Positions 1 to 11,345 are shown, counted from the stretch's first letter. The stretch: DNA of 64,000 nt from Solenopsis invicta (GCF_016802725.1 NC_052666.1:5050501-5114500); one strand, 5' to 3'. The notes: generated by a model not told the origin, from the sequence alone. A program made the numbers and translations.

Positions 1-320
1 CGCTCGATAATACGGGCCCAATCTTTTAGAAAAATGGTGGTTGTTCCATCTTCATAGGCACTAAGAATTATTGATAGAACGCCACGTTGCTATCTCCGTC
101 TATCATGAACGGCGACAATTTCATCTGCTTTGATGTCGTCGGGTCGGTGATGCAGCAGTCGCCCTCGGCGTTGGAGCTCCTCTAGTATTTCTTCGAAATC
201 GTCTGCAGAATTTTGTAGATGAACCCAAATCAAGGTGGGCGAATCTACCCTTATTATTTTTACTTTCAGAGGGCTTCGAGTCAAAGTTCCCGTATTTATG
301 TGGCCGATAGCAATAGTCAT
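1..320 (-). pseudogene. Tudor-domain-like ORF directly after env in element A
   Basis: An ATG at 320 opens 76 codons and stops at a TAG (90-92). The same frame stays open from there to the window edge. The first part has the pattern VKIIRVDSPTLIWVHLQ, followed by an acidic helix and DEIVAVHDRR. After the stop comes AYEDGTTTIFLKDW. This matches the Tudor layout (V..V.SP..FWVQL, then GE.VA...D..W.R, then DG...V..IDYG) as I know it from piRNA-pathway TDRD proteins. The TAG sits where a Trp is expected. Tudor domains bind symmetrically dimethylated Arg, as on Piwi proteins. Only 20 nt separate the env stop (340-342) from this ATG, so it looks like a retroelement gene. It could instead be an unrelated fragment beside env. 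The domain call needs a profile search. Confidence 0.55.
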
Positions 321-339
321 CTATAAGAGAACCACGGAC

Positions 340-2368
340 TCATTGGTGCAAATGTATGGTATTGTTTACGTTAGAGATAGAGGGAAAAAATGGAAGATTT
401 TTTTTTTTTAACTCGAGAGTGTACGTTGAATTTTCTCTAGGCGGGAGCAGGGGGTAATTGTGCTGTTCCCGTCTAGGATCCTCCTGTAGTTCTGAGAATC
501 TTATTGCTTGCGATCCTGACTCGTCAGGTGCTGAAGGAGATGGATTCCTTAATTTACAACGGTCCTTTCCTAGGTGTAACAAGAGTTGGGTGATTGAGTC
601 CCATATTGCTCTTACCAAATATATTGACCATCCGTACACAGTGTGCAGGGCATATCCGTGCACAAAAGTATCTATTATTAGTTTTACAACTCTTACTGAC
701 ATGTATATTCCGATTATCCCCGCACTGACATTCCCAAAGATCAGAAATCAATTCCAGAATTTTTCCCATGCAGATGTAGCTATTTTCTCTATGGAGGCTT
801 CGTCCAAAAGGTTAGCGATAGATCCTCCATTTATGGAGCTCGATTGCCCCATCATTCCTCGGGCTACCGTGTTAAGCAGAGTGGGCCGTTCGGCAAGAAA
901 CATTATGTGATTTCTAAGCGTTTCGAGTTTATTTTCTGTATATATTCCGCTCGTGGCAAGCGAGCCGGGACTAATATATTTCCATGTTGGTTTAGTCATG
1001 GGCTTCATAATTATCGGAGATAGCGTCTCGACTGGTTTGGGTGTGAATTTATACCATGAATTTCCGAGAAGATACTTGGCGGGTGCGAGTGAGTTACAAG
1101 TAACCTCCGTCCCTTGACGTAATAAAATATGGGTTTGTGGGGTTAAAAATAGACTCTCGTTATTTCGTACTGGTAGTTGATCATAGCACTTCCCAGTGTG
1201 AGCAAGCTTTACTTCGACAGGTACGCATTTCACTATATGTATCACTTCTCCGGCTAACAAAGCCATATATCCTGGCCCTTGCATTATATGGTAGGCGAAA
1301 GCGTCTGGGGCGTGAGTGGCGAGAGCCAATGCGTTTTTTAGTACCTTTTGTTCGAGGGTGCATTGTTGTTGGAGGACATTTCGATATAATTCGTTTACTT
1401 GAGTGCGTACGTGTTTTTCCACATACAAAAACTTGGAGTTTATGTAGGCAAAACTATCGAGGTTTTGCGGGCGATTCTTTACCGAATATTGAACTCCCGA
1501 AAATTGTTTCATAGATCAACAATTTCGGGTATTCGGTTCTTATGAGTGTGTATCCACAGTGTGTATATTGTCCTCTCATTGTCAGTGCGAAGGTCGTTTC
1601 TTGAGAATTTAAAGAGTAAACTACCTGTGATTTTTTGCCGGTATCATCTACTAGTACATCCGCGAATCCATCATAGAGTGACCCGAAATTAGAAAGCGCA
1701 CAGTGACTTGCGGGGAGTGGGTCCCAGTAAGTGTTTCCTCCTTCTAGATCTACACATTGAGTGGACTTGAAATCGCAGGTCACTCCGGACCGGAGCACTA
1801 TTCGATTTGAGTTGAGTTGGACCGTGGCCTCATAATCTTGGAGTGTGATTTTTACAGTTGCAAGCACAATCACGTTGGGCCAACTTCCAAAAGAATCGGA
1901 ATAACTAGTCCCGTGGCACGTTCCTGCGTCATCTATGTGCCCTGCTAAAGTTACTGGCCGTGAGACCGATTGATTTGCTTTTAAGTCGGATACCACAGTG
2001 TTTCCGTGTCGATAGATTCCGATCCATTGCATTTTCATGCAAGCTTCACGGGAGGTTTCTTCTATGTATGAGTATTTACTATTAAGCACATCACCGGTGT
2101 GAGAGAACATTGCGCATGTTTTTACTATCCTATCGATCTCAACTTTGCATTGAATAACTCTTACTCTTTTAAATTCATTGATCTGTAAGAGTTGTATATA
2201 TTTTTTGGTCTGGTTCACACGTTGCAGAGGTATATCGCATTCTTCTGTATTAAGCAGGGACATTGTTGTTATATTTGCCATCGGTGATCCGCAATCGTAG
2301 CTTATTATTCCGGCTGTTTCGCGGGCCCATACTATTATTAGTATTATAGCCATAACCCGGGGATCCAT
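340..2368 (-). pseudogene. env: Env glycoprotein of element A (chuvirus-like type), frame-shifted
   Basis: Three open segments (2368-1454, 1512-748, 702-340) in changing frames make one envelope gene of about 670 codons. The start at 2368 gives a hydrophobic signal peptide ending near a YDCG motif, which is followed by NITTMSLL and many Cys and N-glycosylation sites. The last segment has a hydrophobic stretch around GYALHTVYGWSIYLV, fitting a membrane anchor, then a hydrophilic tail. The N-terminal pattern resembles the glycoproteins of chuvirus-like negative-strand viruses seen in arthropod retroelements and not the baculovirus F-type Env of classic errantiviruses. This assignment is from memory of the family and untested. 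Frame breaks lie near 1454-1512 and 702-748. Confidence 0.6.
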
Positions 2369-2398
2369 CTGAAATTTTGATTGTTGTTAATATTTATT

Positions 2399-3756
2399 TT
2401 AATGGTTAAGGGTGGGTTTTATATGGGAAACTCTCAATCGATTGGGATGTACAATTCGGCTGTTTTTCTTTATTCTTATTTTAACGTTCTTTCTATTTAT
2501 TATTTCGAGAATTTCGTGAGGGCCAGTATAATGGTCTCCGAATTTACCGGGTTTAGGCCCTTTTAATAAGAATACGTAATCTCCAGGCCTATAGGTCTGT
2601 GGATTAATTTTCTTGTCGTAGTGTTTTTTCGACTTAATTTTGGCATTAATAACATTTTCGCGGGCGTTTGTTTGAATGCCGTGAAGTTGCGTAACTAAAT
2701 TTATCAAATAGTCATCGTAACTTGCTAATTTATCTTCTGGGCCTAAGAGTTCATTAGTCGGAATTCTTGCTATTTTGCCGAATACTAATTCATATGGCGT
2801 GTGCTTCGTGGCTTCGTGGATGCTGGTATTGTAATTAAATATTGCGAGTCCGATCCATCTATCCCATTGCTTTTGTTCATTAGCATACTGCTTTAAATAT
2901 TCTCCTAATGCATGATGCGATCTTCCTAATGAGCCGTTTGATTGAGGGTGGAAAGCCGTTGTGCGAAATTTGCGAATTCGGAACAGCTTTGCTATTTTCT
3001 TCATTAATTCACTAATGAAATTTCTTCCTTGATCGGTCAATATGGCTTTAGGCGCTCCTAATACACAAATAAATTTATCTACAAAGGCTTCCGCTATTGT
3101 TTCGGAAGTCTGGTCAGGTAAAGGAATCTCCATACAGAATTTTGTCAGCTGATCCTGCAGGGTTAGAATGTATTCGTTTCCTCTTAAGGTTTTAGGTAAC
3201 GGCCCCACTATATCCATAGCAACTTTGTCGAAAAAAGATCCTGGCGTGTCAGTTATCATTATGGGTTGTTTAGTTTTTACCCTAACTAATTTTTCAACTG
3301 ACACTGCAAACATTGCTGCATATAATGCTGGACATCTGTCTTTAAATTTTCCCAATAATAATTATGTTTGATTCTGTTTCAAGTTTTTGTAATGCCACGA
3401 TGTCCTCCGGTAGGCAAGCAATGTGTTTCTCCGATTATAATAGGTCGAAGATCTCTTGGAGGGTATTTAACTAATCCATTGCAAATAATTAGTTTAGTCG
3501 TGGAGTTGGTAAACGTTAATTGCAATAGTGGTTTAATGTTATTCCATGGTACATTGTTAACAATATCCGTTTTTGCAATACTAAGTGTTTCTAGTTTTAA
3601 TTTTTCGGCCATAACACAGAGATCTTTTAGCACGGCTGTTACCTGAATTAAAGACATCGTTGGACCCTCGCGCTGTCCCTCGCTAATGGGCAACGCCATA
3701 TGGTAACGTTTTTTATATTTTATAGCCTTAACCCTGCCTAAGGTAAGATCTTCCAA
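2399..3756 (-). pseudogene. pol: Integrase region of Pol, element A
   Basis: The zinc-binding N-terminal part is at 3756-3379 (GETHCLPTGGHRG). After a frame break it is followed by the DDE core and C-terminal domain at 3355-2399. The core shows MDIVGPLP (first Asp) and LTDQGRNF (second Asp). The third motif reads HPQSNGSLGRSHH, where integrases have Glu in place of the Gly before RSHH. The homologous position in element B keeps Glu (NGSVERSHH). The catalytic triad is therefore broken by a GAA-to-GGA type change near 2931. The C-terminal part with GDYVFLL and HYTGPHEI matches the gypsy integrase tail. The frame ends 31 nt before the Env ATG. Confidence 0.9.
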
Positions 3757-3937
3757 GTTTGGAAGCTCATTTCTTTCGAATAATTTTTGAGAGCCTGATC
3801 TAAAGGCCTGAATCTAAAGGCTTTCCTGTAGTATCTACGAAATATGCCACGTTATTCTTCCGCAAGAATAATAATTCTCAAGAGTCGAAAACGTTGCTTT
3901 TAATTATTTGATCTTTAATAATAGTAGGTTTTGCTTT

Positions 3938-5658
3938 TCATCGTTTATTTATTTTGCTAATTTTATTTGCGTCATTTTCACTATCGCTTTCTTTATCCGG
4001 TGGATCATTTCTATTTCTTGTCTCGTCGTTTTCTTCTTTTTCATCCTCTGTTTCCTCGTCTTGGTTTTCCATTGTCTCGTCGTCAGTATTATCGGCTTCT
4101 CTTGCTGTCGGTCCGTTTCTAATCTTTGATGATTCGGTTTCGTCTGTTGAATATTTATGAGCGGTGTCTTTAGTCTTCGCTGTCTGGCTTCTCGTTTGTA
4201 TTTTGTCGCGTGTAGGAAAGTCTTGAGTTACTTTCTCTTTCATTGTAGACATAGGCTGCGTGGAATCCATATGGTTACTATACAGATCGTTGTCCGACGG
4301 CGGATTCTCAAATTCCTCCTCGTCTGAGAGATACAATTCAAAGTCTTCGTCTTCTTCGTCTGTTTCTTCTAATAAATCGGCTATAATTTCTGCGTCTTTT
4401 GGGTTATTAGGATTTAAGATTTTATTATGCCTAATTACATTACAGATTCTTTCATCGTAATCTACTGGATTTCTAGATAAAGCGTCGGCATTTACATTAG
4501 TTTTGCCGGCTTTATATACTACATCGTAATCATATTCTGCTAATTTAAGTCTCCAGCGAAGTATACGCATATTTGCATCTTGTGCATTTTTGAACCAGAG
4601 TAGAGGTTTATGGTCTGTGACTAGCGTAAATTTGCGTCCGTATAAGTATGAACGAAAATGTTTAACGCAGTATATTATTGCTAATGCTTCTTTTTCGTAG
4701 GTATCGTATTTTATTTTATTATCGGTTAATGTTCGAGATGCGTATGCTATTGGTCGATCTTTATTTATTTCTCCTTGTGACAAAATGCCTCCCACGGCTA
4801 TTCCAGATGCGTCGGTAATCAAAATAAATGGTTTAGAAAAATCAGGATATTGCAATACTGGTTCTTCGCATAATTTCTCTTTCAATGCTTCGAAAGAATC
4901 CTCTTGAGAGGATGTCCATTCGAAACGAACGTCGTTTTTTAGCAAGTTTGACAGTGGTTTGGCTAATGCAGAAAAATTTGGTATAAATCGCCTGTAATAT
5001 CCCGCCAATCCAAGAAACTGTTTAATATTTTTCGGAATTTTTGGTCGAGGAAATTGTCTTACGGCTTCTAATTTTTTCGGATCGGGCTTAACACCGCTTC
5101 TATTATATGCCCAAGGTATGTCACTTCAGTCTTCAGAAATTCACATTTATCAGGTTGTAATTTTAAATTAGCTTTGCGGAGTCGATCCATTAATAAATTA
5201 TATTTTCTTTCATGCTCTTCCAGTGAAGTAGCATAAATAACTATATCGTCCATGTAGACGAATAATTCCTTGCCTTGCAATCCGGATAATACTAAATCCA
5301 TTAAGCGTTAGAAAGTCGCAGGTGCATTTTTTAATCCGAATGGCATTCGTTCGAATTCATAATGCCCGAAGGGTGTAGTAAATGCCATTTTGTGACCATC
5401 GGCGGGGTCCATTTTTATTTGATGGAAACCAGAAGCTAGATCACATACGGAGAAATATTCTGCTCCTCCTAATTGATCCAGGATGTCAACAATGTTAGGT
5501 AATGAATAAGCGTCGCCAATGGTTTTTTCATTTAAAGCGCGGAAATCTAAAACCATTCTCCAGCGTTTGTTTCCTTTTGAATCTTCCTTCTTAGGCACTA
5601 TCCATATGGGCGTATTGTAAGGTGACTGAGATAATTTTACTACGCCTCCATCTAACAA
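3938..5658 (-). pseudogene. pol: Reverse transcriptase and RNase H of Pol, element A
   Basis: RT runs through 5658-5308 and 5301-5068, with motifs RMVLDFRALN, LPNIVDILDQL, SGFHQIKMD, RMPFGLKNAPATF and the active site YMDD near 5240. The connection and RNase H follow in 5008-3938 (AGYYRRFIPNF, ITDASGIAVGGILSQ, YEKEALAIIYCVKHFRSYLYG, TDHKPLLW, NADALSRNP). After RNase H comes a long, very acidic and Ser/Thr-rich tail (about 4450-3938) before integrase. Breaks lie near 5304 and 5010-5068. The YMDD is intact, so the defect is frame damage and not loss of catalytic residues. Confidence 0.92.
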
Positions 5659-5679
5659 TTCTTCAACTTGTTTATTTAT

Positions 5680-6886
5680 TTATTCTTTATGAATTTGAGG
5701 AAATCGATATTGTCTAGTATTGATGGGTCGGTCGTCTGTTGTCGGTATTTGATGTTGCAACACGTGAGTCGCTGTTAATTTTTCTCCGGGTATGTGGAAT
5801 CTATCCTGGCTGCCGAATATAAGATTTATTACGCTATCTCTTTCTTGGATATTTAAATGATCGAGACGTAATAACTCCATAATTTCTGCGAGCCTATTCT
5901 GCTCCAAATTTTCAAAAATTTGAAAACATTCGCGAGGTATTTTATTTTGCAAATCTCGCTTCTCTTCTTCTGTTTGAATTTGTTTACTTTTAAAATTTTT
6001 ACTCATTTGTTGAGTTGAGGCAATATTTTCTGCAAGAGATTCATTCTCTTTAGAATAATATAACTTACTTATTTCGGGAGTTTCGGTTCTGTTTTCCTTT
6101 GAAGGTATTTTTGTAATTGAATGAGAGACGTCATTCGTTTCTTATGATCGTTTTGTTTCTAAGAGATTTTATTTTTTCTTGAGAAATAGAGGAACTCTTT
6201 TCCTTCGGTTCCCTTGAAATAAAAACCGCATCGCTTGACGAGGTTTGGTAACTTCCCTCTTCACGACTGGCAGGAATGAAATACTCTGACGGAAGGGTTT
6301 GGAAACATCCCTCACTAATAATTTTTAGATTCTTGGACAATCCATGAGAAGTTTGGTAGCTTACCTCCGTTTAGATTTGTGAATCGCTGGGTAATTTAGG
6401 AGGAATTGGGAATTCTCTCTCCCTAAGAATTTTTAGATTACTGGACAATCCAAGACAGGTTTGGTGATTTCCGTTTTCTTGAATTTTTGAATCTCTGGGC
6501 AATTCAGGAGAGATTTGGAAGCCTTTTCCTCCAAGGTTTTGGAGACCTGGATTTTTGAAATTAAAATTGTTATTTAATTCTTCAATTTCCTTTAAAATTT
6601 TATCTTTATTTTTCTCTTTTATTTTTGCCTCATTTTTAAATTGATTTTCCTTTATATTCATTCTTTTACTTTCATTTTCTTCGAGATTTTTCATTTTTAT
6701 TTGATTACTTAATTTCTCAATTTTTCCATCAATTAAATTTACCTTCTCGTAGTGTGTATTATTTCCGCTTTCATTATTAATTTTTTCTTTTACTTCTTTG
6801 TTAGTCTTGCATTTTATTTCCATAATTTCTTCTGGTTCATTTGGTGTCTCGATTTTATCCTCGTGATCGTCGAGTATATCAATCAA
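5680..6886 (-). pseudogene. Protease-RT linker of element A, lysine/asparagine-rich with repeats
   Basis: Three broken open segments (6886-6371, 6340-6131, 6006-5680) lie between protease and RT. The first is highly charged and coiled-coil-like (Lys, Glu and Asn runs). The region around 6290-6530 contains two degenerate tandem copies of about 120 nt, encoding a Pro/Ser/Leu pattern (SNLKILRE..FPIPPKLPSD). The last segment leads into RT with DRFHIPGEKLTATHVLQHQI and TRQYRFPQIHKE, the usual pre-RT region of gypsy Pol. I recognise no enzyme in it. Element B has a different tandem repeat in the same place (38109-38370), so this linker appears free to vary. Confidence 0.6.
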
Positions 6887-6987
6887 AGGCTTAAGATACA
6901 GTGTCTTGAACTTCTACCCCTTCATCCAAAGTACTTATAACATTAAAGTAGACCTTTCCGTCGACGTTTTCTGCTATAGTTTCCTTT

Positions 6988-7503
6988 TTATAGGGCAATT
7001 TTTAATTTAGATATATACCCGATTTTTATATCAGGATTCCCTATTCTCACATAAAATAATGATTCGGAACGTGGAGCTGCGGTAATAATTTCTGGAGAAA
7101 AGAAAGGAACGTTAGTGCCTGCTACGTTTAAATAACCATTAGCATAGTCGATTTTGGAAGATGTTTGTTGAAAGAAATCGTTACCTAATATACCGGATTG
7201 TGATATCGGAAAATTACTTGACACGATATGGAATGTTACTTCTTTCCCGAAAAGAGGGAGAACGATTTCTCCGAGAGTATAAAGAGTATAAACCGGATAT
7301 TTGTTTATTCCGCTTAGTTTCAAAATATTATTGTAATTGATAACTATGTCCGTGGGTATAAAATGTTCTTTAATTATATTCGGTCCTGACCCAGTATCCA
7401 ATAAAAAGGTAGTTTGCGGAATTGCTTCACAAAAATTTACCTGAACGGTAGGCACGCGACTATGCTTGTCAAGGTTTATGGTTACCTGGCGGGCGGTCAA
7501 CAC
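6988..7503 (-). CDS. pol: Aspartic protease of element A
   Basis: This is a retropepsin-type protease of about 170 codons. FLLDTGSGPNIIKE gives the DTG catalytic triad, and ILGNDFFQQ is the later conserved ILG segment. It would cleave Gag and Pol during particle maturation. It overlaps the end of the zinc-knuckle frame by a few bases in another frame, fitting a frameshift between Gag and Pol. The open frame is undamaged over the core domain, although the genes on both sides are broken. Confidence 0.85.
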   Translation of the reverse strand: MLTARQVTINLDKHSRVPTVQVNFCEAIPQTTFLLDTGSGPNIIKEHFIPTDIVINYNNILKLSGINKYPVYTLYTLGEIVLPLFGKEVTFHIVSSNFPISQSGILGNDFFQQTSSKIDYANGYLNVAGTNVPFFSPEIITAAPRSESLFYVRIGNPDIKIGYISKLKIAL

Positions 7504-9074
7504 ATGCTTATTAACTTGGTTTCTTTGGCTGGCGACGGGTGTGAGATCCTTCTGGACCCCTGCTGCACACCCGACTTCGAGGGTCCATCCGCTTTTCCCA
7601 AATTGTTTGCTTTTCTACGATTGTTGCTTGCAATTCGCAGTTCACAATTCTCGAGGAGGTGCCCGTGCTCTTTGCAATATCGACAAACTATCAAATCTTT
7701 AGGTACCGAATTTACCTTCGGATTTGATCGACAATTTTTTGCGATATGCCCGAAATTATTGCAAATTTGACAAGTGATTTTTAATTTGTTCACCTCGCCG
7801 CGTTGCTCATTTCGTTTTTTCCAACAATTATTGGCTGTATGCCCTAGCCGATCACACCACTGGCAAACTAGAGAGGGCTTATTTTGATTATTAATTTTAT
7901 TATTTCTACATGACTTAGCGTCATGTCCGGATTTAGAGCATAATTGACTAATGACGTTATTTTCTCGTATCATTTTAACAGACTGTCAAGTTTGAGGATC
8001 GCGTAACCGACATTTGTCGGCACCGTGCCCACGTTTTTTGCAAATTTGACATATTAAAATTTCAGTTCCTAAATCGAATCCGATATGACCCAGCTGAATT
8101 GTTTGAGTCAATTTTCTGCATTTTGAAGCTGAATGTCCCTCCTTGTAACAAATTTGGCAAGTTTCGCGCGGCCGACTAATAATTGCTTCTCGGTCGGCAG
8201 CGCTACCTTTGCTTTGCCGCAAGTCGGTCATTGAGCGTAGTTCGCGCTCTATTCTTAATGCATCGGATACGGTTTCTTGAACATTTAAATCTCTCGCGAT
8301 TCTTTGCTCAATTTCCGGTTTCAACCCTCTAATGAAACATTTGCACATGTCTTTTTCCAGTGATGTTTTTACATTATGATCGGGTGGACCATTTCCCCAT
8401 GCCTTATATGCTTCTAATAATTGTTTTCCTAACAATTTTACTCTATTTGCATAAGTAATTACGTCTTCTCCATTTTTTTGATAAATGCACCCTAATTCCC
8501 CTTGATATACGGTTTTAGAAGCCCCGTATACTTGTTTTAATTATGCGGTTAATTGAGCAACGGTATCGAAATTTTGATCTTGAATTGTACGGCGCGCTTC
8601 GCCGACAATTCGTGTTCTAATTATGCGAGCAAATTGAAGCTCTGCCTCGGCGGGTAGCATGGACTTAGCTTCCTCGCATCCTTCAATAAAATAAGATAAC
8701 GGAATATTTTGTCCATCAAAGAAAGGGACGGCCTCTACCGCGTACTTCAAAGAAGCGAACGGATTTGAATGAGCCATTCCGGGTGGTTTAGTTTTAATGA
8801 TAGGTTCGGGTCCCTCTATTCTTTTTACTATATCGTCTCCCGCAACGTCGGAGTCGTCGAAACCAGGTATTAGCGTCTCGTCGCCACGTCCCAACGAACT
8901 CTCCGAATCATGCAAAGTAAGATCAAATAATCTAGGAATTTTTTTAAAGGATGTGGTGGGAGTTGATGTCTGTGTAATCGTGACTGGTTTACGTCCAGGT
9001 ATACCCTGGTTTTCAACAGCAGATTTATAAATGTTATCGATTTCTTCTTTATTTGATCCGGACCTCGTAGTCAT
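7497..9074 (-). pseudogene. gag: Gag of element A with six zinc knuckles
   Basis: I take the ATG at 9074 (MTTRSG) because the primer-binding site occupies 9101-9118 just upstream. The capsid-like part runs through 9074-8541, an in-frame TAA (8541-8543) and 8435-7986. The end carries an array of CCHC nucleocapsid motifs: CQICYKEGHSASKC, CQICKKRGHGADKC, CSKSGHDAKSC (its first Cys lost), CQWCDRLGHTANNC, CQICNNFGHIAKNC and CRYCKEHGHLLENC. A TGA at 7986 splits the array. Gypsy Gags usually have one to three such motifs, so six is a lot. Role: capsid assembly and RNA packaging. Confidence 0.85.
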
Positions 9075-9100
9075 TCCTGCTCTTAAAAATTGCACTGTTC

Positions 9101-9118
9101 ATCCCGGACGAGCCCCCA
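9101..9118 (-). other. Primer-binding site, tRNA-Pro type (element A)
   Basis: On the minus strand, 17 nt inside the LTR end, lies TGGGGGCTCGTCCGGGAT. This is the 18-nt complement of a tRNA-Pro 3' end, the same primer site used by murine leukaemia virus. Position and match are both as expected. Confidence 0.85.
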
Positions 9119-9347
9119 AAATTTCTCAAATGGTCTGTTACGTCCAGAATTCTCAAAATAAGTCTCTCGGGTCGGTTGGGAGGTAGAGACTTAGGGAAAT
9201 AATTTGAGCGAGGTAAGGAAAACGGAACAGGCCTAATCTCTCGCACACATGTCTCCGGGCGAGTGCGACGAGTCGAATGCGTCAGATGAGTCAGAATGTA
9301 GGTCAGGTGTCGAGAATGACGACCTATGACTCTCATTCAAACTCTTG

Positions 9348-10873
9348 TGTTACGTCGGGGAGCCCCAGAATAAATTTCAAAGGTAAACGAATTTTTACAC
9401 CGGTTCAACCGAAATTTTATTCCAGACTCAAATGGAATATTCCAGAATCCCGGCTTCCTCTTTTCCTCTAGGCGGTTTCTTCGGAGATAGTCAGAATTGT
9501 GGGATTGGGATCTGCATGCACCATAGAATTTTCGCGCTCTAAGAACTCAAGAAAGAACGTCAGGTCTACCGGACAGGTGCCACACTCGCGGATGACTCTA
9601 ACACTGACGAGTGATACGCGGCATAGTACGCACTTCTCTGGATTATGGATTGCGCCGATATTTATATAATGTCGGTTTTTCTTGTTATATTGTTCAGATA
9701 CGTGCGTGGGGAAATTTCTATAACAGCTTTCACAAATAATATTATGCTTATCTAACCGATGTTGGTAGAGGATAGCGTGAATACACCGCGCGGTTGCTAC
9801 CCAGTCGTAATATTCCGTCGGTGGATTTTCAGAGATCGATTGACGTGATTGAATTGGGGCGCGTGGGCACATTATTTAAAACTCGACCGACAAAAGAATT
9901 GACGCCCCGTAATGTGATAAAGGAGAAAGAGAGAAAAAGAAAAAAAAGAGCTTACTTTATTTGTAGAGCCAAATAGATGAAACCTCGTCTCTCCTGGACA
10001 ATGATCGGCCTCACGCCATGGTCGTCTCGGGTGGAGCAGCTGCCGCACCTCTGGATCTCGCACTCCCGGCAGGGCTCACGGAGGCCCTGTTGCGCACGTA
10101 GGTGAGACACGTGCGTTGGATAACGTTGTTGATATCGCGTAAAATCGATGAGATCGAATTAGGCTGGGATTCTTTTATGTTTGGTTGTAGAAAGGAGTGA
10201 AATCAGGTATTTCGAATGAGCACAGGCTTATTGTTGTAACTTTGTAACTATATAATGTTTATTAACTTACATATTCTTACACAACTCTAATATTATATTT
10301 TTTACGCTATATTCAACGGTAAACTGAAGTTAGAGTTAATGTGTTAAGGCGAACAATTTTTAGAGTTGAATTTAGAATTAAGAAAACAATGCGCATTACA
10401 TTGAGTTAAAATTATTATTATAAGGTAACCTGGTTTAAGACCGATACTAAAATTAGGATTAAAATTAGATTTAGAAATGGAACTGAATTAGAATTGGAAT
10501 TGGAATCGGAGTCGGATTTAGTAAGAATTGAACTTAGCTTTACGCCACGTGGTCACGTTTTAGGAGCGCAGCGCGACGCGTGTACACTGTACGGAGTCCG
10601 GCGAAGAAGTCACCGCGAGTCACCGCCTGGAGGGGCATCGTTGCCACTGTCGCGTAGTCACTGAGTCACCCACGCCTCCGAGACGCGGCGCTGACGCAAA
10701 AAGAAGGACGCTCGCAAATACACGTGGCCCCCGCCATCAAGCACAGGGCTGGCGCAAGAGAGAGAGAGAGTGACGCTGCATCCTCCACTTCGCAGGTACA
10801 GTCTGAGTCAAAAGTTTAGCTTTACCCGAGAACACGTCGCAAAAATTTATACCTGGAGTTCGCGGATGTAACA
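9348..10873 (-). mobile_element. Nested solo LTR of the Zn-ORF LTR family
   Basis: Minus-strand ends are TGTTACATCCGCG (at 10873) and GGGGCTCCCCGACGTAACA (at 9348). The flanks read CTTG and TTTG, while the uninterrupted paralogue near 19772 has CATG, so a 4-bp target duplication with one change is likely. A TATAAATTTTT box lies only about 22 nt inside the 5' end (10841-10851), exactly as in the LTRs of element B, and both families then hold hexamer-like AATTCT arrays and a Cys-cluster ORF. It is about 1.5 kb long and lies inside the 5' LTR of element A. Confidence 0.85.
9468..9872 (-). CDS. LTR-encoded Cys-cluster protein (nested solo LTR)
   Basis: An intact frame of 134 codons inside the LTR. 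It aligns residue by residue with the proteins at 44579-44974 and 24745-35863. The shared pattern is ARC..ILY, then CESC, Y....HYI..G, PEKCVLCR, CGTCP, FLEFLEREN and TILTIS. Four Cys pairs (CxxC at each site) suggest two four-Cys zinc sites. The ATG context (MCPRAP..) also matches MCPRSR in element B. I know no named family for it. It could be a transactivator, an RNA-binding protein or an innate-defence antagonist; none of these is shown. Conservation of the frame across separate LTR families argues that it is a real gene. Confidence 0.7.
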   Translation of the reverse strand: MCPRAPIQSRQSISENPPTEYYDWVATARCIHAILYQHRLDKHNIICESCYRNFPTHVSEQYNKKNRHYINIGAIHNPEKCVLCRVSLVSVRVIRECGTCPVDLTFFLEFLERENSMVHADPNPTILTISEETA

Positions 10874-11248
10874 TTTGCATTCGTGTAGTCCTTATTTTGC
10901 GTAAACGAATTGAATCGCTTTTACGCGGGATCGGATCAAGTGCAATTTTATTGGAGCGGGAATTAGAGGTGATTGAAATAACAAAAATGATTAAAATTAA
11001 GGATTACAATTTATTTTAACATAATAAAAGAAATAACCGATTACAATGATAGGTGATGACTAAAATAATAATTATTAATTTGCAAATAACATTTTTGTTA
11101 GTAGAGAACATGTATGATAAAAAAAAGAAAAATCTTATGATCTTAACAGAAAATTCAATTATAACTTAAATTCTAATTGGTTACATTTGTGCTTAACGAG
11201 ATATAAATGTGCGTGTGTGGGTGTATATTGTGATCAGGGGATTTTTAG

Positions 11249-11345
11249 CTATCCAGGTAGGTTTTGGAGCGAGTCGAAGATTTCTTCCAATTCATTGGCT
11301 ACTCTTCGATTCGCTTCGATATTTTCGTTTACTATATTCTCTATT
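11249..11345 (-). pseudogene. C-terminal scrap of the basic/acidic LTR protein
   Basis: The minus-strand frame ends in VANELEEIFDSLQNLPG and a stop at 11249-11251. It matches the C-terminus of the protein at 18984-19402 (VANELEEIFDSVQELPE). Only about 31 codons remain before the LTR is cut by Polinton sequence. This places the same accessory gene in the LTR of a full gypsy element (A), and not only in a solo LTR. Confidence 0.75.

Noticed and set aside
458..910. Plus-strand ORF of 150 codons
   Set aside because: It lies antisense to env of element A, with no recognisable pattern; a shadow frame.
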